From Megalopta genalis (lineage: Eukaryota; Arthropoda; Insecta; Hymenoptera; Halictidae), in NCBI RefSeq assembly GCF_051020955.1, contig NW_027476969.1, forward strand, positions 49,833-113,832: a DNA stretch of 64,000 nt, in the 5' to 3' direction. Below, one piece after another: positions 1 to 14,957 of the stretch. Position numbers and translations under genes: made by a program. The notes beneath the pieces were generated by a model. It was given only the letters and a program-made list of their open reading frames with translations. It had not been told where the DNA came from and did not search any database. Each line of letters opens with the position of its first letter. The stretch's first letter is position 1.

Positions 1-730
1 CTTCAAATCAATGCGAAGTAGAAGGCTGATATTCGAATCCATGCGAAACAAATGGTTTAGCTTCAAATACTTGTGATACACTTGATTTAGCTTCAACAGC
101 ATGCGAACCATACGAGTTAGCTTCAAATCCATGCGAACACATGATTTAGCTTCAAATCAATGCGAAGTAGGAGGCTTATCTTCGAATCCATGCGAAACAA
201 ATGGTTTAGCTTCAAATACTTGTGATACACTTGATTTAGCTTGAACAGCGTGCGGAACAAACGAGTTAGATTCAAATCCGCGCGAACACATGATTTAGTT
301 TCAAATCAATGCGAAGTAGGAGGCTTATCTTCGAATCCATGCGAAACAAATGGTTTTGCTTCAAATACTTGCGATATACATGATATAGCTTCAACTGCAT
401 GCGAAACAAACGAGTTAGCTTTAAATCCATGCGAAACACATGATTTAGCATCAAATCAATGCGAAGTAGACGGCTGATCTTCGAATCCATGCGAAACTAA
501 TGGTTTAGCTTCAAATACTTATGATATACATGATTTAGCTTCAACTGCATGCGAAACAAACGAGTTAGCTTCAAATCCATGTGAAACACATGATTTAGCA
601 TCAAATGAATGCGAAGTAGAAGGGTTATCTTCGAATCCATGCGAAACAAATGATATAGCTTCAAATACTTGTGATATACATGATTTAGTTTCAACAGCAT
701 GCGAAACAAACGAGTTAGATTCAAATCCAT

Positions 731-762
731 GCGAACACATGATTTAGCTTCAAATCAATTTC
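731..762 (+). repeat. Linked -1/+1 indel marker between S5 and S1
   Basis: S5 has lost one A (gcgaacacatg) and the following S1 has gained one base (caatttcgaag instead of caatgcgaag), so the 150-bp register is restored within about 30 bp. The same pair of changes recurs with gcgaac starting at 731, 3669, 6966, 7416, 9843, 12272, 12722 and 18030, and not in the right two thirds of the window. The -1 change alone also occurs elsewhere. The linked pair therefore marks copies that share one ancestral unit. Confidence 0.85.
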
Positions 763-2799
763 GAAGTAGGAGGCTTATCTTCGAATCCATGCGAAACAAA
801 TGCTTTAGCTTCAAATACTTGTAATATACATGATTTAGCTTCAACAGCATGCGAAATAAACGAGTTAGCTTCAAATCCATGCGAAACACATGATTTAGCA
901 TCTAATAACTGCGAAGTAGTAGGCCGATCTACGAATACATGCGAAGCAAATGGTTTAGCTTCAAATACTTGTGATACACTTGATTTAGCTTGAACAGCGT
1001 GCGAAACAAACGAGTTAGGTTCAAATCCATGCGAACACATGATTTAGCTTCAAATCAATGCGAAGTAGGAGGCTTATCTTCGAATCCATGCGAAGCAAAT
1101 GGTTTAGCTTCAAATACTTGCGATGTACATGATATAGCTTCAACAGCATGCGAAACAAACTAGTTAGCTTCAAATCCATGCGAAAGAGATGATTTAGCCT
1201 CAAATCAATGCGAATTAGAAGGGTTATCTTCGAAACCATGCGAAACATATGATATAGCTTCAAATACTTGTGATATACATGATTTAGCTTCAACAGCATG
1301 CGAACCAAACGAGTTAGCTTCAAATCCATTCGAAACACATGATTTAGCATCTAATCAATGCGAAGTAGAAGGCTGATCTTCGAATCCATGCGAAACAAAT
1401 GGTTTAGCTTCTAATACTTGTGATACACTTGATTTAGCTTCAACAGCATGCGAAACAAACGAGTTTGCTTAAAATCCATGCGAAACTCATGTTTTAGCAT
1501 CAAATCAATGCGAAGTGGAAGGCTTATCTTCGAATCAATGCGAAACAAATGGTTTAGCTTCAAATACTTGTGGTATACATGATTTAGCTTCAACAGCATG
1601 AGAAACAAATGAGTTATCTTCAAATCCAAGCGAAACACATGATTTAGATTAAAATCAATGCGAAGTAGAAGGCTTATCTTCGAATCCATGCGAAACAAAT
1701 GGTTTAGCTTCAAATACTTGTGATATACATGATTTAGCTACAACTGCATGCGAAAAAAACGAGTTAGCTTCAAAACCAAGCGAAACACATGATTTAGCCT
1801 CAAATCAATGCGAAGTAGAAGGCTTAGCTTCGAATAAATGCGAAACAAATGGTTTAGCTTCAAATACTTGTGATATATATGATTTAGCTTCAACAGCATG
1901 CGAAACAAACGAGTTAGCTTCAAATCCATGCGAAACACATGATTTAGATTCAAATCAATGCGAAGTAGAAGGCTGATCTTCGAATCCATGCGTAACAAAT
2001 GGTTTAGCTTCAAATACTTGTGATATACATGATTTAGCTTCAACAGCATGCGAAACAAACGAGCTAGCTTCAAATCCATGCGAAACACATGATTTAGCGT
2101 CAAATCAATGCGAAGTAGAAGGCTTATCTTCGAATCCATGCGAAACAAATGGTTTAGCTTCAAATACTTGTGATACACATGATTTAGCTACAACTGCATG
2201 CGAAAAAAACGAGTTAGCTTCAAAACCAAGCGAAACACATGATTTAGCCTCAAATCAATGCGAAGTAGAAGGCTTAGCTTCGAATAAATGCGAAACAAAT
2301 GGTTCAGCTTCAAATACTTGTGATATATATGATTTAGCTTCAACAGCATGCGAAACAAACGAGTTAGCTTCAAATCCATGCGAAACACATGATTTAGCTT
2401 CAAATCGATGCGAAGTAGGAGGCTTATCTTCGATCCCATGCGATACAAATGGTTTAGCTTCAAATACTTGTGATATACATGATTTAGCTTCAACAGCATG
2501 CGAAACAAACGAGCTAGCTTCAAATCCATGCGAAACACATGATTTAGCATCAAATCAATGCGAAGTAGAAGGCTGATCTTCGAATCCATGCGAAGCAAAT
2601 GGTTTAGCTTCAAATACTTGTGATACACTTGACTTAGCTTCATCTGCTCGCGAATCAAACAAGTTAGTTTCAAATCCATGCGAACACATGATTTAGCTTC
2701 AAATCAATGCGAAGTAGGAGGCTTATCTTCGATTCCATGCGATACAAATGGTTTAGCTTCAAATACATGTGATGTACATGATTTAGCTACAACAGCATG

Positions 2800-3468
2800 C
2801 GAAACAATCGAGTTAGCTTCAAATCCATGCGAAATACATGATTTAGATTAAAATCAATGCGAAGTAGAAGGCTTATCTTCGAATCCATGCGAAACAAATG
2901 GTTTAGCTTCAACTACTTGTGATATACATGATTTAGCTTCAACTGCATGCGAAACAAACGAGTTAGCTTATAATCCATGCGAAACACATGATTTAGCTTC
3001 AAATACTTGTGATATACATGATTTACCTTCAACAGCATGCGAAACAAACGAGTTAGCTTCAAATCCATTCGAAACACATGATTTAGCATCTAATCAATGC
3101 GAAGTAGAAGGCTGATCTTCGAATCCATGCGAAACAAATGGTTTAGCTTCTAATACTTGTGATACACTTGATTTAGCTTCAACAGCATGCGAAACAAACG
3201 AGTTTGCTTAAAATCCATGCGAAACTCATGATTTAGCATCAAATCAATGCGAAGTGGAAGGCTTATCTTCGAATCCATGCGAAACGAATAGATTAGCTTC
3301 AAATACCTGTGATATTCATGATTCAGCTTCAACTGCATGCGAAACAAACGAGTTAGCTTCAAATCCATGCGAAACACATGATTTAGCGTCAAATCAATGC
3401 GAATTAGAAGCGTTATCTTCGAATCCATGCGAAACATATGATATAGCTACAAATACTTGTGATATACA
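2800..3468 (+). repeat. Segment duplicated at 8286-8954 (offset 5,486)
   Basis: This stretch and 8286-8954 share the 90-bp partial unit, the unusual S5 forms cattcgaaac and cttataatcc, and the S2 form gcgaaacgaatagatta. Similarity ends near 3468 and 8954. Beyond that point the right copy matches the sequence around 4.37-4.66 kb instead (offset 4,587), so the right copy is a mosaic of two sources. Confidence 0.8.
2996..3085 (+). repeat. 90-bp partial unit (S3-S4-S5)
   Basis: After a normal S4-S5 the array goes straight to S3, so S1 and S2 are missing and the unit is 90 bp instead of 150. The same structure occurs 5,486 bp downstream at 8482-8571, inside a duplicated segment, so it is one event copied once. 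Confidence 0.85.
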
Positions 3469-4703
3469 TGATTCAGCTTCAACAGCATGCGAAACAAACG
3501 AGTTAGCTTCAAATCCATGTGAAACACATGATTTAGCATCAAATGAATGCGAAGTAGAAGGGTTATCTTCGAATCCATGCGAAACAAATGATATAGCTTC
3601 AAATACTTGTGATATACATGATTTAGTTTCAACAGCATGCGAAACAAACGAGTTAGATTCAAATCCATGCGAACACATGATTTAGCTTCAAATCAATTTC
3701 GAAGTAGGAGGCTTATCTTCGAATCCATGCGAAACAAATGCTTTAGCTTCAACTACTTGTAATATACATGATTTAGCTTCAACAGCATGCGAAATAAACG
3801 AGTTAGCTTCAAATCCATGCGAAACACATGATTTAGCATCTAATAACTGCGAAGTAGAAGGCCGATCTACGAATACATGCGAAGCAAATGGTTTAGCTTC
3901 AAATACTTGTGATACACTTGATTTAGCTTGAACAGCGTGCGAAACAAACGAGTTAGATTCAAATCCATGCGAACACATGATTTAGCTTCAAATCAATGCG
4001 AAGTAGGAGGCTTATCTTCGAATCCATGCGAAGCAAATGGTTTAGCTTCAAATACTTGCGATGTACGTGATATAGCTTCAACTGCATGCGAAACAATCGA
4101 GTTAGCTTCAAATCCATGCGAAACACATGATTAAGCATCAAATCAATGCGAAGTAGAAGGCTGATCTACGAATCAATGCGAAGCGAATGGTTTAGCTTCA
4201 AATACTTGTGATGCACTTGAGTTAGCTTCAACAACATGCGAAACAAACGAGTTAGCTTCAAATCCATGCGAAACACATGATTTAGCTTCAAATCAATGCG
4301 AAGTAGGAGGCTTATCTTCGAATCCATGCGAAACAAATGGTTTAGCTTCAAATACTTGTGATATACGTGATTTAGCTTCAACAGCATGCGAAACAAACGA
4401 GTTATCTTCAAATACATGCGAAACGCATGATTTAGCTTCAAATCAATGCGAAGTAGAAGGGTTATCTTCGAATCCATGCGAAACAAATGGTTTAGCTGCA
4501 AATACTTGTGATATACATGATTTAGCTTCAACTGCATGCGAAACAAACGAGGTAGCTTCAAATCCATGGGAACACATGATTTAGCTTCAAATCAATGCGA
4601 AGTAGGAGGCTTATCTTCGAATCCATGCGAAACAAATGGTTTAGCTTCAAATACTTGTGATACACTTGATTTAGCTTCAACAGTATGCGAAGCAAACGAG
4701 TTA

Positions 4704-6780
4704 GCTTCAAATCCATGCGAAACACATGATTTATCTTCAAATCAATGCGAATTAGAAGTGTTATCTTCGAAACCATGCGAAACATATGATATAGCTTCAA
4801 ATACTTGTGATATACATGATTTAGCTTCAACAGCATGCGAAGCAAACGAGTTAACTTCAAGTCCAAGCGAAAAACATGATTTATCTTCAAATCAATGCTA
4901 AGTAGAAAGCTTAGCTTTAAATCCATGGGAATCAAATGGTTTAGCTTCAAATACTTGTGATATACATGATTCAGCTTCAACTGTATGCGAAACAAACGAG
5001 TTAGCTTCAAATCCATGCGAAACACATGATTTAGATTAAAATCAATGCGAAGTAGAAGGCTTATCTTCGAATAAATGCAAAACAAATGAAATAGCTTCAA
5101 ATACATGTGATATACATGATTTAACTTCAACAACATGCGAAACAAACGAGTTAGATTCAAATCCATGCGAAACACATGATTTAGCTTCAAATCAATGCTA
5201 AGTAGAAAGCTTAGCTTTAAATCCATGGGAATCAAATGGTTTAGCTTCAAATACTTGTGATATACATGATTCAGCTTCAACTGCATGCGAAACAAACGAG
5301 TTAGCTTCAAATCCATGCGAAACACATGATTTAGCATCTAATAACTGCGAAGTAGAAGGCCGATCTACGAATACATGCGAAGCAAATGGTTTAGCTTCAA
5401 ATACTTGTGATACACTTGATTTAGCTTGAACAGCGTGCGAAACAATCGAGTTAGATTCAAATCCATGCGAAAACATGATTTAGCTTCAAATCAATGCGAA
5501 GTAGGAGGCTTATCTCCGAATCCATGCGAAGCAAATGGTTTAGCTTCAAATACTTGCGATGTACATGATATAGCTTCAACTGCATGCGAAACAATCGAGT
5601 TAGCTTCAAATCCATGCGAAACACATGATTAAGCATCAAATCAATGCGAAGTAGAAGGCTGATCTACGAATCAATGCGAAGCGAATGGTTTAGCTGCAAA
5701 TACTTGCGATATACATGATTTAGCTTCAACTGCATGCGAAACAAACGAGTTAGCTTCAAATCCATGCGAAACACACGATTTAGCTCCAAATCAATGCGAA
5801 TTGGAAGGAGTATCTACCAATCCATGCGAAACAAATGGTATAGCTTCAAATACTTGTGATATACATGATTTAGCTTCAACAGCATGCGAAATAAACGAGT
5901 TAACTTCAAGTCCAAGCGAAAAACATGATTTACCTTCAAATCAATGCTAAGTAGAAAGCTTAGCTTCAAATCCATGGGATTCAAATGGTTTAGCTTCAAA
6001 TACTTGTGATATACATGATTCAGCTTCAACTGCATGCGAAACAAACGAGTTAGCTTCAAATCCATGCGAAACACATGATTTAGCATCAAATCAATGCGAA
6101 GTAGACGGCTTACCTTCGAATCCATGCGAAACATATGATATAGCTTCAAATACTTGTGATATACATGGTTCAGATTCAACTGCATGCGAAATAAACGAGT
6201 TAGCTTCAAATCCATGCGAAACACATGATTTAGCTTCAAATCAATGCGAAGTAGGAGGCTTATCTTCGAATCCATGCGAAACATATGATATAGCTTCAAA
6301 TACTTGTGATATACACGATTTAGTTTCAACAGCATGCGAAACAAACGAGTTAGATTCAAATTCATGCGAAACACATGATTTAGCTTCAAATCAATGCGAA
6401 GTAGAAGGCTTATGTTCGAATCCATGCGAAACAATTGGATTAGCTTCATATACTTGTGGTATACATGATTTAGCTTCAACAGTATGCGAAATAAACGAGT
6501 TAGATTCAAATCCATGCGAAACACATGATCTAGCTTCAAATCAATGCGAAGAAAAAGGGTTATCTTCGAATCGATGCGAAACGAATAGTTTAGCTTCAAT
6601 TACTTGTGATATACATGATTCAGCTTCAACTGCATGCGAAACAAACGAGTTAGCTTCAAATCCATGCGAAACACATGATTTAGCTTCAAATCAATGCGAA
6701 TTAGAAGTGTTATCTTCGAATCCATGCGAAACATATGATATAGCTTCAAATACTTGTGATATACATGATTTAGCTTCAAC
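4704..6780 (+). repeat. 2.1-kb segment, copy 1 (partner 14958-17034)
   Basis: The segment is near-identical to 14958-17034 at a constant offset of 10,254 bp. Shared private variants include ataaatgcaaaac in S2, cgcgaaaacatg-type register slips and acacacgatttag. The 261-residue conceptual minus-strand translations of 5814-6599 and 16068-16853 are the same. One difference I noted is gaattggaag (about 5800) against gaattagaag in the partner. The copies are separated by 8 kb of other units, so this is not a simple tandem duplication. Confidence 0.85.
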
Positions 6781-8199
6781 TGCATGCGAAACAAACGAGT
6801 TAGCTTCAATTCCATGTGAAACACATGATTTAGCATCAAATGAATGCGAAGTAGAAGAGTTATCTTCGAATCCATGCGAAACAAATGATATAGCTGCAAA
6901 TACTTGCGATATACATGATTTAGTTTCAACAGCATGCGAAACAAACGAGTTAGATTCAAATCCATGCGAACACATGATTTAGCTTCAAATCAATTTCGAA
7001 GTAGGAGGCTTATCTTCGAATCCATGCGAAACAAATGCTTTAGCTTCAAATACTTGTAATATAAATGATTTAGCTTCAACAGCATGCGAAACAAACGAGT
7101 TAGCTTCAAATACATGCAAAACACATGATTTAGCATCTAATCAATGCGAAGTAGAAGGCTGATTTTCGAATCCATGCGAAGCAAATGGTTGGGCTTCAAA
7201 TACTTGTGATACACTTGATTTAGCTTCAACCGCATGCGAAACAAACGAGTTAGATTCAAATCCATACGAAACACATGATTTAGCATCAAATGAATGCGAA
7301 GTAGAAGGGTTATCTTCGAATCCATGCGAAACAAATGATATAGCTTCAAATACTTGTGATATACATGATTTAGTTTCAACAGCATGCGAAACAAACGAGT
7401 TAGATTCAAATCCATGCGAACACATGATTTAGCTTCAAATCAATTTCGAAGTAGGAGGCGTATCTTCGAATCCATGCGAAACAAATGCTTTAGCTTCAAA
7501 TACTTGTAATATACATGATTGAGCTTCAACAGCATGCGAAATAAACGAGTTAGTTTCAAATCCATGCGAAACACATGATTTAGCATCTAATAACTGCGAA
7601 GTAGAAGGCCGATCTACGAATACATGCGAAGCAAATGGTTTAGCTTCAAATACTTGTGATACACTTGATTTAGCTTGAACAGCGTGCGAAAGAAACGAGT
7701 TAGATTCAAATCCATGCGAACACATGATTTAGCTTCAAATCAATGCGAAGTAGGAGGCTTATCTTCGAATCCATGCGAAGCAAATGGTTTAGCTTCAAAT
7801 ACTTGCGATGTACATGATATAGCTTCAACTGCATGCGAAACAATCGAGTTAGCTTCAAATCCATGCGAAACACATGATTAAGCATCAAATCAATGCGAAG
7901 TAGAAGGCTGATCTACGAATCAATGCGAAGCGAATGGTTTAGCTTCAAATACTTGTGATGCACTTGAGTTAGCTTCAACAACATGCGAAACAAACGAGTT
8001 AGCTTCAAATCCATGCGAAACACATGATTTACCTCCAAATTAATGCGAATTAGAAGGGTTATCTTCGAATCCATGCGAAACAAATTGTTTAACTTCAAAT
8101 ACTTGTGATATACATGATTTAGCTTCAACAGCATGCGAAACAAACGAGTTAGCATCAAATCCATGCGAAACACATGATTTAGCATCAAATCAATGCGAA
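6760..8199 (+). repeat. 1.4-kb segment duplicated at 12066-13505 (offset 5,306)
   Basis: Both copies contain two linked -1/+1 indel markers 450 bp apart, the form gattgagcttc, the S4 form cagcgtgcgaaagaaac and an in-register stop form acatgattaagc. One substitution near the right end separates them (gagttagcatc against gagttagtatc). They diverge at 8200 and 13506, where S1 differs (ggctgatc against cggcttacc). Confidence 0.85.
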
Positions 8200-9499
8200 G
8201 TAGAAGGCTGATCTTCGAATCCATGCGAAACTAATGGTTTAGCTTCAAATACTTGTTATATACATGATTTAGCTTCAACTACATGCGAAACAATCGAGTT
8301 AGCTTCAAATCCATGCGAAATACATGATTTAGATTAAAATCAATGCGAAGTAGAAGGCTTATCTTCGAATCCATGCGAAACAAATGGTTTAGCTTCAACT
8401 ACTTGTGATATACATGATTTAGCTTCAACTGCATGCGAAACAAACGAGTTAGCTTATAATCCATGCGAAACACATGATTTAGCTTCAAATACTTGTGATA
8501 TACATGATTTACCTTCAACAGCATGCGAAACAAACGAGTTAGCTTCAAATCCATTCGAAACACATGATTTAGCATCTAATCAATGCGAAGTAGAAGGCTG
8601 ATCTTCGAATCCATGCGAAACAAATGGTTTAGCTTCTAATACTTGTGATACACTTGATTTAGCTTCAACAGCATGCGAAACAAACGAGTTTGCTTAAAAT
8701 CCATGCGAAACTCATGATTTAGCATCAAATCAATGCGAAGTGGAAGGCTTATCTTCGAATCCATGCGAAACGAATAGATTAGCTTCAAATACCTGTGATA
8801 TTCATGATTCAGCTTCAACTGCATGCGAAACAAACGAGTTAGCTTCAAATCCATGCGAAACACATGATTTAGCGTCAAATCAATGCGAATTAGAAGCGTT
8901 ATCTTCGAATCCATGCGAAACATATGATATAGCTACAAATACTTGTGATATACATGACTTAGCTTCAACAGCATGCGAAACAAACGAGTTATCTTCAAAT
9001 ACATGCGAAACGCATGATTTAGCTTCAAATCAATGCGAAGTAGAAGGGTTATCTTCGAATCCATGCGAAACAAATGGTTTAGCTGCAAATACTTGTGATA
9101 TACATGATTTAGCTTCAACTGCATGCGAAACAAACGAGGTAGCTTCAAATCCATGGGAACACATGATTTAGCTTCAAATCAATGCGAAGTAGGAGGCTTA
9201 TCTTCGAATCCATGCGAAACAAATGGTTTAGCTTCAAATACTTGTGATACACTTGATTTAGCTTCAACAGTATGCGAAGCAAACGAGTTAGCTTCAAATC
9301 CATGCGAACACATGATTTAGCTTCAAATCAATGCGAAGTAGGAGGCTTATCTTCGAATCCATGCGAAACAAATGGTTTAGCTTCAAATACTTGTGATATA
9401 CATGATTTAGCTTCAACAGCCGGCGAAACAAACGAGTTAGCTTCAAATCCATGCGGAACACATGATTTAGCTTCAAATCAATGCCAAGTAGAAGGCTTA

Positions 9500-9529
9500 T
9501 CTTCGAATCCATGCGAAACAATCGAGTTA
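9500..9529 (+). repeat. Hybrid subunit S2/S4
   Basis: The first half is S2 (tcttcgaatcc) and the second half is S4 (caatcgagtta), joined inside the shared core atgcgaaaca. It is followed directly by S5, giving a 90-bp unit with 60 bp lost. The same hybrid lies at 11239-11268, 11929-11958 and 17687-17716. Its position in duplicated segments suggests one exchange that was then copied. Confidence 0.88.
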
Positions 9530-10650
9530 GCTCCAAATCCATGCGAAACACATGATTTAGCATCAAATCAATGCGAAGTAGACGGCTGATCTTCGAATCC
9601 ATGCGAAACTAATGGTTTAGCTTCAAATACTTGTGATATACATGATTTAGTTTCAACAGCATGCGAAACAAACGAGTTAGCTTCAATTCCATGTGAAACA
9701 CATGATTTAGCATCAAATGAATGCGAAGTAGAAGGGTTATCTTCGAATCCATGCGAAACAAATGATATAGCTTCAAATACTTGTGATATACATGATTTAG
9801 TTTCAACAGCATGCGAAACAAACGAGTTAGATTCAAATCCATGCGAACACATGATTTAGTTTCAAAGCAATTTCGAAGTAGGAGGCTTATCTTCGAATCC
9901 ATGCGAAACAAATGCTTTAGCTTCAAATACTTGTAATATACATGATTTAGCTTCAACAGCATGCGAAACAAACGAGTTAGCTTCAAATCCATGCAAAACA
10001 CATGATTTAGCATCTAATAACTGCGAAGTAGAAGGCCGAACTACGAATACATGCGAAGCAAATGGTTTAGCTTCAAATACTTGTGATACACTTGATTTAG
10101 CTTGAACAGCGTGCGAAACAAACGAGTTAGATTCAAATCCGTGCGAACACATGATTTAGTTTCAAATCAATGCGAAGTAGGAGGCTTATCTTCGAATCCA
10201 TGCGAAACAAATGGTTTAGCTTCAAATACTTGTGATATACATGATATAGCTTCAACTGCATGCGAAACAAACGAGTTAGCTTCAAATCCATGCGAAACAC
10301 ATGATTTATCTTCAAATCAATGCTAAGTAGAAAGCTTAGCTTTAAATCCATGGGAATCAAATGGTTTAGCTTCAAATACTTGTGATATACATGATTCAGC
10401 TTCAACTGTATGCGAAACAAACGAGTTAGCTTCAAATCCATGCGAAACACATGATTTACCTCCAAATCAATGCGAATTAGAAGGGTTATCTTCGAATCCA
10501 TGCGAAACAAATTGTTTAACTTCAAATACTTGTGATATACATGATTTAGCTTCAACAGCATGCGAAACAAACGAGTTAGCATCAAATCCATGCGAAACAC
10601 ATGATTTAGCATCAAATCAATGCGAAGTAGAAGGCTGATCTTCGAATCCA

Positions 10651-12030
10651 TGCGAAACTAATGGTTTAGCTTCAAATACTTGTTATATACATGATTTAGC
10701 TTCAACTACATGCGAAACAAACGAGTTAGCTTCAAATCCATGCGAAACACATGATTTAAATTAAAATCAATGCCAAGTAGGAGGGTTATCTTCGAATCCA
10801 TGCGAAACAAATGGTTTAGCTGCAAATACTTGCGATATACATGATTTAGCTACAACTGCATGCGAAACAAACGAGTTAGCTTCAAATCCATGCGAAACAC
10901 ACGATTTAGCTCCAAATCAATGCGAATTAGAAGGAGTATCTACCAATCCATGCGAAACAAATGATATAGCTTCAAATTCTTGTGATATACATGATTTAGC
11001 TTCAACAGCATGCGAAACAAACGAGTTAGCTTCAAATCCATGCGAAACACATGATTTAGCATCTAATCAATACGAAGTAGAAGGCTGATTTTCGAATCCA
11101 TGCGAAGCAAATGGTTGGGCTTCAAATACTTGTGATACACTTGATTTAGGTTCAACAGCATGCGAAACAAACGAGTTAGATTCAAATCCGTACCAAACAC
11201 ATGATTTAGCTTCAAATCAATGCGAAGTAGAAGGCTTATCTTCGAATCCATGCGAAACAATCGAGTTAGCTCCAAATCCATGCGAAACACATGATTTAGC
11301 ATCAAATCAATGCGAAGTATACGGCTGATCTTCGAATCCATGCGAAACTAATGGTTTAGCTTCAAATACTTGTTATATACATGATTTAGCTTCAACTACA
11401 TGCGAAACAAACGAGTTAGCTTCAAATCCATGCGAAACACATGATATAGATTAAAACCAATGCCAAGTAGGAGGGTTATCTTCGAATCCATGCGAAACAA
11501 ATGGTTTAGCTGCAAATACTTGCGATATACATGATTTAGCTTCAACTGCATGCGAAACAAACGAGTTAGCTTCAAATCCATGCGAAACACACGATTTAGC
11601 TCCAAATCAATGCGAATTAGAACGAGTATCTACTAATCCATGCGAAACAAATGATATAGCTTCAAATTCTTGTGATATACATGATTTAGCTTCAACAGCA
11701 TGCGAAACAAACGAGTTAGCTTCAAATCCATGCGAAACACATGATTTAGCATCTAATCAATACGAAGTAGAAGGCTGATTTTCGAATCCATGCGAAGCAA
11801 ATGGTTGGGCTTCAAATACTTGTGATACACTTGATTTAGGTTCAACAGCATGCGAAACAAACGAGTTAGATTCAAATCCATACGAAACACATGATTTAGC
11901 TTCAAATCAATGCGAAGTAGAAGGCTTATCTTCGAATCCATGCGAAACAATCGAGTTAGCTCCAAATCCATGCGAAACACATGATTTAGCATCAAATCAA
12001 TGCGAAGTATACGGCTGATCTTCGAATCCA
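10651..12030 (+). repeat. Tandem duplication, 690-bp period
   Basis: Copy 1 is 10651-11340 and copy 2 is 11341-12030, directly adjacent. The period is four 150-bp units plus one 90-bp unit. The copies share tgttatatacatg in S3, acacacgatttagctcc in S5 and a hybrid S2/S4 subunit. They differ at several bases, for example ttaaattaaaatc against atagattaaaacc and ccgtaccaaac against ccatacgaaac, so the duplication is not brand-new. Confidence 0.88.
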
Positions 12031-14957
12031 TGCGAAACTAATGGTTTAGCTTCAAATACTTATGATATACATGATTTAGCTTCAACTGCATGCGAAACAA
12101 ACGAGTTAGCTTCAATTCCATGTGAAACACATGATTTAGCATCAAATGAATGCGAAGTAGAAGAGTTATCTTCGAATCCATGCGAAACAAATGATATAGC
12201 TGCAAATACTTGCGATATACATGATTTAGTTTCAACAGCATGCGAAACAAACGAGTTAGATTCAAATCCATGCGAACACATGATTTAGCTTCAAATCAAT
12301 TTCGAAGTAGGAGGCTTATCTTCGAATCCATGCGAAACAAATGCTTTAGCTTCAAATACTTGTAATATAAATGATTTAGCTTCAACAGCATGCGAAACAA
12401 ACGAGTTAGCTTCAAATACATGCAAAACACATGATTTAGCATCTAATAAATGCGAAGTAGAAGGCTGATTTTCGAATCCATGCGAAGCAAATGGTTGGGC
12501 TTCAAATACTTGTGATACACTTGATTTAGCTTCAACCGCATGCGAAACAAACGAGTTAGATTCAAATCCATACGAAACACATGATTTAGCATCAAATGAA
12601 TGCGAAGTAGAAGGGTTATCTTCGAATCCATGCGAAACAAATGATATAGCTTCAAATACTTGTGATATACATGATTTAGTTTCAACAGCATGCGAAACAA
12701 ACGAGTTAGATTCAAATCCATGCGAACACATGATTTAGCTTCAAATCAATTTCGAAGTAGGAGGCGTATCTTCGAATCCATGCGAAACAAATGCTTTAGC
12801 TTCAAATACTTGTAATATACATGATTGAGCTTCAACAGCATGCGAAATAAACGAGTTAGTTTCAAATCCATGCGAAACACATGATTTAGCATCTAATAAC
12901 TGCGAAGTAGAAGGCCGATCTACGAATACATGCGAAGCAAATGGTTTAGCTTCAAATACTTGTGATACACTTGATTTAGCTTGAACAGCGTGCGAAAGAA
13001 ACGAGTTAGATTCAAATCCATGCGAACACATGATTTAGCTTCAAATCAATGCGAAGTAGGAGGCTTATCTTCGAATCCATGCGAAGCAAATGGTTTAGCT
13101 TCAAATACTTGCGATGTACATGATATAGCTTCAACTGCATGCGAAACAATCGAGTTAGCTTCAAATCCATGCGAAACACATGATTAAGCATCAAATCAAT
13201 GCGAAGTAGAAGGCTGATCTACGAATCAATGCGAAGCGAATGGTTTAGCTTCAAATACTTGTGATGCACTTGAGTTAGCTTCAACAACATGCGAAACAAA
13301 CGAGTTAGCTTCAAATCCATGCGAAACACATGATTTACCTCCAAATTAATGCGAATTAGAAGGGTTATCTTCGAATCCATGCGAAACAAATTGTTTAACT
13401 TCAAATACTTGTGATATACATGATTTAGCTTCAACAGCATGCGAAACAAACGAGTTAGTATCAAATCCATGCGAAACACATGATTTAGCATCAAATCAAT
13501 GCGAAGTAGACGGCTTACCTTCGAATCCATGCAAAACATATGATATAGCTTCAAATACTTGTGATATACATGGTTCAGATTCAACTGCATGCGAAACAAA
13601 CGAGTTAGCTTCAAATCCATGCGAAACACATGATTTAGCTTCAAATCAATGCGAAGTAGGAGGCTTATCTTCGAATCCATGCGAAACATATGATATAGCT
13701 TCAAATACTTGTGATATACACGATTTAGTTTCAACAGCATGCGAAACAAACGAGTTAGATTCAAATTCATGCGAAACACATGATTTAGCTTCAAATCAAT
13801 GCGAAGTAGAAGGCTTATGTTCGAATTCATGCGAAACAATTGGATTAGCTTGATATACTTGTGGTATACATGATTTAGCTTCAACAGTATGCGAAATAAA
13901 CGAGTTAACTTCAAGTCCAAGCGAAAAACATGATTTATCTTCAAATCAATGCGAAGTAGACGGCTTACCTTCGAATCCATGCGAAACATATGATATAGCT
14001 TCAAATACTTGTGATATACATGATTCAGCTTCAACTGCATGCGAAACAAACGAGTTAGCTTCAAATCCATGCGAAACACATGATTTAGCTACAAATCAAT
14101 GCGAAGTAGAAGGCTTATCTTCGAATCCATGCGAAACAATTGGATTAGCATCATATACTTGTGGTATACATGATTTAGCTTCAACAGCATGCGAAATAAA
14201 CGAGTTAACTTCAAGTCCAAGCGAAAAACATGATTTACCTTCAAATCAATGCTAAGTAGAAAGCTTAGCTTCAAATCCATGGAATTCAAATGGTTTAGCT
14301 TCAAATACTTGTGATATACATGATTCAGCTTCAACTGCATGCGAAACAAACGAGTTAGCTTCAAATCCATGCGAAACGCATGATTTAGCATCAAATCAAT
14401 GCGAAGTAGACGGCTTACCTTCGAATCCATGCAAAACATATGATATAGCTTCAAATACTTGTGATATACATGGTTCAGATTCAACTGCATGCGAAACAAA
14501 CGAGTTAGCTTCAAATCCATGCGAAACACATGATTTAGCTTCAAATCAATGCGAAGTAGGAGGCTTATCTTCGAATCCATGCGAAACATATGATATAGCT
14601 TCAAATACTTGTGATATAAACGATTTAGCTTCAACAGCATGCGAAACAAACGAGTTAGATTCAAATTCATGCGAAACACATGATTTAGCTGCAAATCAAT
14701 GCGAAGTAGAAGGCTTATGTTCGAATCCATGCGAAACAATTGGATTAGCTTCATATACTTGTGGTATACATGATTTAGCTTCAACAGTATGCGAAATAAA
14801 CGAGTTAGATTCAAATCCATGCGAAAGACATGATCTAGCTTCAAATCAATGCGAAGAAAAAGGGTTATCTTCGAATCGATGCGAAACGAATAGTTTAGCT
14901 TCAATTACTTGTGATATACATGATTCAGCTTCAACTGCATGCGAAACAAACGAGTTA